In this document: piece by piece, positions 57,668 to 64,000 of the stretch
How the letters are laid out: each line of letters begins with the position of its first letter
Numbering within the stretch: the first letter of the stretch is position 1
From: Harmonia axyridis
Lineage: Eukaryota; Arthropoda; Insecta; Coleoptera; Coccinellidae
Direction of reading: 5' to 3'
DNA length: 64,000 nucleotides
Assembly: GCF_914767665.1 (NCBI RefSeq)
Contig: NC_059503.1
Location: forward strand, 27,404,001-27,468,000
Program-made: the position numbers and the translations under genes
Notes under the pieces: model-generated
Databases searched by the model: none
What the model saw: only the letters and a program-made list of their open reading frames with translations
What the model was told of the DNA's origin: nothing

Positions 57668-58442
57668 CCGGGTTTTTCACCATAATTTGACTCCCCTTTA
57701 ACTTTGTTACTAAAAGTGGTACAAAAAAATGTTTCTCACAAAAGTTTCACGAAATCGACTAATGTTTTTTAAAATGATTTCACAAAACGAAATATATACA
57801 GAGTGGGCCACATATTGATAGCAACTTCATTTTTTCAAATGGAACACCCTGTATATTTTTCTATATTTGACTAGGTCTTTTTCCCCTGATTTCAAATATA
57901 TAACATATGTTTGGCCTATCTCTCTTATTCTGAGTACCACAGTGTTTCAAATTTTAAGAACCACCTAGCATGCTCAGTAATCAGTTTTCAAGTGGTAGGC
58001 TGCGAAAACTCAAAATGCTCTTTTTTTGAGTTATCTCGTTGGTAACGATATGACATATAGTCAAATTGCCAACGAGATAACTCAAAAAAGATCATTTTGA
58101 GTTATCGCAGCCTATCACTTGAAAACTGCCAGCTTGCATGCCAGATGGTTCTTAAAATTTGAAACTCTGTGGTACTCAGAATAAGAGAGATAGGCCAAAC
58201 ATATGTTATATATTTGAATTCAGGGGAAAAAGAGCTAGTCAAATATTGAAAAATATACAGGGTGTTCCATTTGAAAAAATGAAGTTGCTATCAATATGTG
58301 GCCCACTCTGTATATATTTCGTTTTGTGAAATCCTTTTGAAAAACACTAGTCGATTTCGTGAAACTTTTGTAGAAAACATTTTTTTGTATCTTTTTTAGT
58401 AACAAAGTTAAAGGGGGGGTCAAATTATGGCGAAAAACCCGG
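57668..58442. mobile_element. Giant foldback MITE, 775 bp, arms about 375 bp
   Basis: From CCGGGTTTTTC at the left to GAAAAACCCGG at the right, the two halves are inverse copies with few differences, leaving a loop of about 26 bases near 58043-58068. TA flanks it on both sides (57666-57667, 58443-58444). An inner pair of CAGGGTGTTCCATTTGAAAA-type ends within each arm suggests one MITE family captured within another before the inversion formed. RNA across it would fold into one long hairpin. Confidence 0.85.
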
Positions 58443-58444
58443 TA

Positions 58445-58735
58445 CATTGATTAAAGATCTACAATAGCATGATCAGCAAAAGGTACTCATGAAACAAAGA
58501 ATGATATCATTAAACAAATATCATTGATCAATAGTTTCAACGCTTCAATTATAAAAAAACTTTTGTACAAAGCTCAGTATAAATATCAATAAATGAAGTA
58601 TATCCAAAAACCTAAAATCCAAATGAAAATAAATATATTTCTCAAACATACATAGAACAAAAACATAGAAAGTTGCTGAATATCTATAGAAGAGTAGCAA
58701 CTTGCTTATGAAATTTCATTCAAAAATGATAATTA
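58445..58735. other. Unassigned AT-rich DNA
   Basis: No feature is supported. It may belong to the Penelope relic that follows. Confidence 0.35.
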
Positions 58736-59069
58736 TTTAGGAAAATTAATAAAAATATCGAAGACAAAACATCTATTAGAAAGAAATCAGGAGTATATAA
58801 GTTTACCTGTGCTGTGGTACTCGCCATATGTTAAAGTTGGCCGAACAGGAACATCATTCCAGACAAGAAATAAGGAGCACGAAAAATATAAAATTGTTAA
58901 AAATGAAATTCAACATACTTATGCAGAACATTTATTAGGGACAGTATATAATTTTGATCATTATTTGGGAATTTTTACTCACTTCGGACTCAACCAATTA
59001 AAAACTTCAGAAATTACTAGATATCACCAAACACTAAAATTTTTGAATGAAGAAATTGACTTGAATTGA
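58736..59069 (+). pseudogene. Penelope-like element GIY-YIG endonuclease fragment
   Basis: The plus strand reads SGVYKFTCAV, then KVGRTGTSFQTRNKEHEKYK, NEIQHTYAEHLL, NFDHYLGIFTHFGLNQLKTS and EITRYHQTLKFLNEEID to a stop at 59067-59069. This follows the C-terminal GIY-YIG endonuclease of Penelope-like retroelements: G.Y...C, YVG.T.R.F..R..EH, a H...FA.H block and a final E...Y. The second half of the GIY-YIG pair (YVG) is degraded to KVG. The reverse transcriptase is missing. Confidence 0.75.
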
Positions 59070-60365
59070 TCCCCTCTACTAGACATATTTTAAAAATGCC
59101 AAAAATTGTCAAACACTACATTTTTGTACAACTGTACAATTTGATATTTATGGACAAGCCCAAAATTTGTGAAATCAGTATCCTTCAAGTGATTACTTGA
59201 AGAAAGCATGGTATGACGAAACAATTGTAGAAATAAAAAAAGGGGAAGTAAAATATTGTTTTCATTCTTCTTTCAAAATGAACTTCCATCAAGCGAGGAC
59301 CTAATGAATCAAAAATAGATTAAAAAGAAAATAACTTGTTTCCGCAAAATTTATTCAACACAACAATTGTTCAGTCAATTACAATTTTACTTCTTAGTTC
59401 TAATGCATTCAAGACATATTTCCTTCAAGTTGAAACCAAATAAATAAAAATGTTGATAGGTCTGAAACATTCAACGATTTTATTTGGTGGCAAAAATTAT
59501 GAATTGAGTATCATCAGCATTTAATTAGGAGTTCATAATCCAGTGTCAAACTTTTTACTGTTATCAACATTATACTGATTCATAAGTTTAGAAGGCTTTG
59601 GTTGTTTTCAGTATTCTTTCGTCGACTTCATAGTTTCAATGATATGTCGTGTGTAATGGTTGGCTCTATATCTAAGCAATAACTACTTGCCAATTCCACA
59701 CACATCGTCTTGATATTTTTGTGATTAATGTTTTTTTTTCTGTATGTAATTTGCGCAATATCATCAATACCAAGGGAAATAGAAGATTACACCACTTCAA
59801 TAATGATAATTGAGAAAAGTACACTCTACTTTAGTACCACTAGGATATCCATAAAATATGTATTATGTCATCAATATTCTGCAGTCAGTAAGATAGGCCA
59901 GCAGATGAGATTCGTTAAAGGCAATAAACGTTTTATTATAATAAATGATTTGCTCTGTTTTTGATATCAAGGTAGATACGAGTAGTATTGCTGCAGGTAG
60001 TTGTAAAATTGGTGTAATTTTTATTTTCATCTTACTACCAATACCGATACTTTACGTGTTTGTCACTGACACTTAGAGTGTCAGTTCCAGGGTTATTTCT
60101 GATTGGAGAATGAGAAATGTGTACTATCAATCCCTCTTCATTAATCCCTTGAGGATAAACATAGTGTAATACTTCATTATATTTAAGTCGTAGATAAAAA
60201 TATGAATACCATGTGATGCAGAGCCGCCAAGTACTTACTTATTCTATCAAAAAAGTACTGAAAATTGACATTTGAAAAACCAGCATTCATTATTGTCTTT
60301 TCGCTTTTTCTTTGAAAATGTCCAGTATTCCACAATCAGATGAAATTTTAATACGATGTATTTTT
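59070..60365. other. Unassigned DNA; possible degraded LTR in the last 300 bases
   Basis: No coding sequence is supported. A TGACACTTAGAGTGTCA palindrome lies at about 60068-60084. If the primer-binding motif at 60368 is genuine, an LTR should end just before it, but I could not define one. Confidence 0.4.
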
Positions 60366-60367
60366 TT

Positions 60368-60385
60368 TGGCGCCCAACGTGGGGC
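60368..60385 (+). other. tRNA-Lys primer-binding-site motif of an LTR retroelement
   Basis: TGGCGCCCAACGTGGGGC is complementary to the 3' 18 bases, CCA included, of insect tRNA-Lys(CTT) as I remember it. Inclusion of TGG (for the added CCA) points to a reverse-transcription primer site and not to a tRNA gene. Some gypsy-type elements use this primer. No gag or pol is seen. Confidence 0.55.
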
Positions 60386-60495
60386 AGTGTAGGTCTTTTT
60401 GGCTATTCAATCACTAGATCTCTTAGTTTGCCTGGTGGAGGTGACTGTTGATTCGGGGTTGATCAATATCCTCGTTCCGAATAGTTATGCTTGTA

Positions 60496-61661
60496 CAGTG
60501 CATCCCATTTTGGGTGAGACAGCCAGGTTTCTCGCTTGTTATTTAAGATAGAGCCTTGCGGTTTTCACGTTCCTGTCCTACTTTTTCGTGAAACTCAAGT
60601 TGGTCTAATCAGATTCTGTATAACTGTTTCCGTTCAAAAGATACAGGGTGATTTAGGAAATTGATACTTTTCGGACCCCTTCTTTATCTCCGAAATTATT
60701 ATAAATAATGCTGAGCTGAAAACTACGTCTGAATCAGAATTCTGCGTAGAATCCAGTGGCGTACTCAATATTTTTTTTCGGGGTATGGTTTTGAAGATTC
60801 AACAGAAACCTATATTTTTTTTAATGGAACACCCTATATATCATTACTTCGTTGAATTCGTTATTTTTTTCCCTTCAAAATGATATATGACACTATGTAG
60901 GTAGGATGTTCAGAAATGTTAAAAAACACTAAAACGTCAAATAATGATGATTTTTTTGTAAATAGGCCATGAATTTTCTGTTTCAATAAGAGGATTATTA
61001 CTTTCGATTTTTAAAAGTAGTAGGTCATTGATGACACAAACATCCTTGTTGTTATTATGGCTACTATGCATTTGGGAGCATTGTTTTATCAAGTAGGCAT
61101 CGGAGGGAAAAAACCAATCTGATCTAGCTGTCATCGCTATAAATTATTGTTATCATTATTGATTCTTCTTTTTTATGGGAAATCCATTGCCCATTAACAA
61201 AAAAATCATCATTATTTGATGTTTTAGTGTTTTTTTAACATTTCTGAACATCCTACCTACATAGTGTCATATATCATTTTGAAGGGAAAAAAATAACTAA
61301 TTCAACGAAGTTAAGATACACATAGTGTTCCATTTAAAAAAACATTAGTTTGTGTTGAATCTTCTAAACCATACCCCGAAAAAAAATAATGAGTACGCCA
61401 CTGGATTCTACGCAGAATTCTGATTCAGAAGTAGTTTTTACCTCAGCATTATTTCTAATAACTTCGGAGATAAAGGAGGGGTCCGAAAAGTATCAATTTC
61501 CAAAATCACCCTGTATCTCTTGAACGGAAACAGTTATGCAAAATCTGATTAGACCAACTTGAGTTTCACGAAAAAGTAGGACAGGAACGTGAAAACCTCA
61601 AGGCTCTATCTTAAATAACAAGCGAGAAACCTGGCTGTCTCACCCAAAATGGGATGCACTG
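60496..61661. mobile_element. Long-TIR MITE, 1166 bp, arms about 470 bp
   Basis: The ends start CAGTGCATCCCATTTTGGGT and match in inverse over about 470 bp with few changes. They are flanked by TA (60494-60495, 61662-61663). A unique spacer of about 225 bp (60966-61190) separates the arms. A TCACCCTGTATC/GATACAGGGTGA pair inside each arm resembles other TIR ends. It lies 110 bp downstream of the primer-binding motif, apparently inside a retroelement leader. Confidence 0.85.
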
Positions 61662-61663
61662 TA

Positions 61664-62487
61664 CAACATAGATTGAGTGAGGTAGGTACTCAACGGTGGA
61701 AGTTTTTTGAGTAAAATCAAATTATGTTCATGCGATTTAAAAGTTAAATTGCCTTCAGTCAAATCAGTGGATATGGATAAACGTTCTGTGCTGTATTTTT
61801 GTGAATTAGCGGATAAATAACCACGCAAGAGCTTCTAACGTTAATGCTTTCTTTGAAATTTTAGGGATTAAAACTTTCCAGAACTTGAAACGTGAACTAT
61901 TCAGCGGGTCGATTCACAATACTTTTTTATTGTGGATAATAAACCAAAATGATTAATATAATGGCCTAACTGTTTCAAAAGAACGTAATTTCATGTCCAA
62001 CGATTGAAAGCAACCGCAACGATTGACATTATCCTGATATTAGAGACTTCGGTCACGATTCTCTCATTAGACCTTTTTCCTCGTTTTTGTCGTAATCATA
62101 CTAATGTGTTCACGCACTTTAACGATCGATCGTAAACTCACTACAAGTGTCGTGTGTCGAACGCAATTTCGGTTAGAAACCCGCCGAATATATTTTGTCG
62201 TAATAAGACTATATTTCGAACAGTCGTAAAACACCTTTAATCGATTTGGATAGCAGAAAGAATAGATAAAATTCAGAATGGGTTTCTCATTGTTTGCACG
62301 ATTTTCTTCTTATAATAAGTATTGAGTAACACTGAAGCACTGCAATACTTAACTATTTGTTGTCTATTACTTGATTGAAAATTTTTGGATATTGATCAAT
62401 CAAACACTTCTGAGAACATCCAGTCGAAAGTATTTTCAGGAATCATTTTTAGTACACTCCATACAAACATTTCAAAAATACCTTTGT
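61664..62487. other. Unassigned DNA; CG-richer part at 61980-62260
   Basis: No coding sequence is seen. The CG-richer part has a CGATCGATCG run near 62124 and repeated ATCGATT-like sites. Confidence 0.4.
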
Positions 62488-63718
62488 AAGCGTACAACTT
62501 TGCTTCCGCCGTTCTTTCCCGAAATTCGAGCCTTTATTTTAAAAAACCGGTTGTACCATTTATGATTCAAAGTATTGTCTTTCGCTGGCCACTACTTTCT
62601 TCCATCTTTCGGACAACGTAGGAATAACGTATTGAAAAAACTGGTTATCTTTTGAAGCCATCCACGAATCGATACAATTTTTTACTTCTTCATAAGACCG
62701 GAAGTGCTGGTCAGCCAGGCCGTGTGCTATTGATCGAAACAAGTGATAGTCCTAGGAAGCAACGTCTGGAGAATACGACAGGGGGTAGGACTTCCCATTT
62801 CAACGTTTCCAAGTAGGTCTCGATCTCTTTCTCAACATGTGGTCGAGCATTGTCATGCTGTAAAATCACTTTATCATGTCTCTCGTTATATTGCGGCTGT
62901 TTGTCTTTCAATGCTCGACTCAAACGCATTAATTGCGTTCGTTTCAGTCGGTTTCAACAAATCATAATACACTACGCCGAGTTGGTCCCACCAAATACTG
63001 AGCATGACCTTGGAACCGCGAATATTCGGTTTGGTCGTCGACGTGGAAGCATGGCCGGGATATCCTTATGCTTTTCTGCGCTTGTGGTTATCTTAATGAA
63101 CCCATTTTTCATCCCCAGTCACAATGCGAAGCAGAAATCCCTTCTGTCTTTGTCTTGCAAGCAGCTGTTCACAAGCAAACAAACGCCGTTCAACATCTCT
63201 CGACTTCAAACTGCTACGGCACCCAATTTCCTTGTTTCTGAAACATTCCCATGACTTTCAGGCGTTCTGAAATGTCTTGTTGCGTCACTTCCAATGATCT
63301 TGCCAATTCTTGTTGCGTTTGACATGACTCTTGATCAAGTAATGCCTCCAATTCTGAACCTTCGAAAGTCCTCTCTTCTACTGCCATGCTGATCTTCGAC
63401 TTCAAAATGACCGTTCTTGAACTGTTGAAACCACTCTCGGCACTTTCTTTCACCAATAGCGACCTCACTATAGGTATTTCAGAGCTTTCGATGAGCCTCA
63501 GCCGCAGATTTCTTAATATTAAAGCAGAAAATGAAAACCTCCCGCAAATGACGAGAATTTGGCTCGTAAGCTGACATGTTCAATTAAGAATAACTTTATG
63601 ATGCAGACACAAATCGACTAATATCTCGATGGCGATGACATCTTCGATGTATTTACTTCGACTACCACTCACCGCTACAGTCATCTACAGCAAAACTGCG
63701 GAAGCAAAGTTGTAAACT
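62488..63718 (-). mobile_element. Nearly full-length mariner (mellifera-like), disrupted transposase
   Basis: Both TIRs are present (GCGTACAACTTTGCTTCCGC left, its inverse right), 1231 bp apart. Minus-strand pieces in order are VILKSKISMAVEERTFEGSE, LLDQESCQTQQELARSLEVT and ISERLKVMGMFQKQGNWVP (HTH). Next comes the GDEKW block near 63100-63125 (first Asp), then VILQHDNARPHVEKEIETYL (second Asp). The C-terminus is FRSIAHGLADQHFRSYEEVK followed by ERWKKVVASERQYFES. A frameshift in the block carrying the third Asp and further breaks inactivate it. It is the reference copy for those at 7532, 16530 and 51450. Confidence 0.85.
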
Positions 63719-64000
63719 AATATGAAAATATTGTACAAAATGTATAGGAGTACCAGTAAAAATTAAGATTTCGAAATTCATCAGAAGTACCACACGCCCC
63801 AATACTGTCGACATTAAGCAATTCATTTATGGGCATAACAAATTCTCTGCAGAATCCTATAAACTTTTTGGAAAGCGACATTAAAACATCCAAGGTTGAA
63901 TTTTGATGATTTTGTCTTGCATTCTTCACATCACCTGAGACGATAAACTGAATAATGTGAGAGGATTCTATCTGAAATGCATCTTTATGGTTCCACTCAT
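63719..64000. other. Unassigned DNA to the window end
   Basis: A 70-codon minus frame (63717-63929) has no domain and starts in the mariner TIR. Nothing else is seen. Confidence 0.4.

Noticed and set aside
60368..60385. A tRNA-Lys gene on the minus strand
   Set aside because: The cloverleaf upstream part is absent and the match includes the CCA complement, which genes do not encode in eukaryotes.
1..64000. CRISPR arrays, operons or bacterial defence systems
   Set aside because: No regularly spaced direct repeats with unique spacers and no dense gene clusters; the sequence is eukaryotic in character.

Overview
The window looks like AT-rich insect nuclear DNA. The evidence is many arthropod-type transposable-element relics (mellifera-like and irritans-like mariner, Tc1, hAT, PIF/Harbinger, BEL/Pao, RTE, R1-like and CR1/Jockey-like LINEs, Penelope), long TA-flanked foldback MITEs, and no bacterial-style gene density. 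A beetle is plausible, but this is a guess from repeat style and not shown by any host gene. No complete host gene is visible. The best host feature is one 78-bp internal exon on the minus strand (19635-19712) with good acceptor and donor signals. A weaker minus-strand candidate coding exon lies at 52102-52317. If both are real, much of the window could be intron of one long minus-strand gene; this is inference.

Layout. 0-6 kb: quiet sequence, then a decayed DDE transposase interrupted by a 487-bp hAT-type MITE with a perfect 8-bp target duplication, a second relic of the same transposase family, a loose array of a CAGATCTGTCC motif, and a hAT element with a C-terminal dimerisation domain. 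6-15 kb: a deleted mariner, a GC/CpG-richer island at about 9.0-9.5 kb, a repeat with a foldback end, an RTE 3' end, an R1-like 3' end, and a two-layer nested transposon at 12953-14416. 15-26 kb: a LINE reverse transcriptase, a truncated mariner, a GATAGT-rich repeat holding a 23-bp RTE-like insertion, the 78-bp exon, another RT relic, a 674-bp TIR MITE, an irritans-type mariner and a PIF/Harbinger element with a MADF remnant. 26-39 kb: a hAT end fragment, dispersed repeat pairs, a Tc1 relic, a decayed hammerhead-ribozyme motif inside a 420-bp inverted-repeat element, a short-unit tandem array, a tandemly duplicated block, and a BEL/Pao 3' end with its LTR. 39-54 kb: GC-richer unique DNA, several LINE 3' ends, more relics of the same transposase family, a mariner end and a 585-bp MITE with an 8-bp target duplication. 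55-64 kb: MITEs nested inside a MITE, two very long foldbacks, a Penelope endonuclease relic, a tRNA-Lys primer-binding-site motif and a nearly full-length mariner.

No genes here work together in a pathway. Interest lies in the order of nested insertions, the hammerhead-like element, foldbacks able to make long hairpin RNA, and a few GC-richer islands that may be cis-regulatory. All family names rest on motif recognition by eye. No database search was run, and boundaries without a target duplication are approximate.
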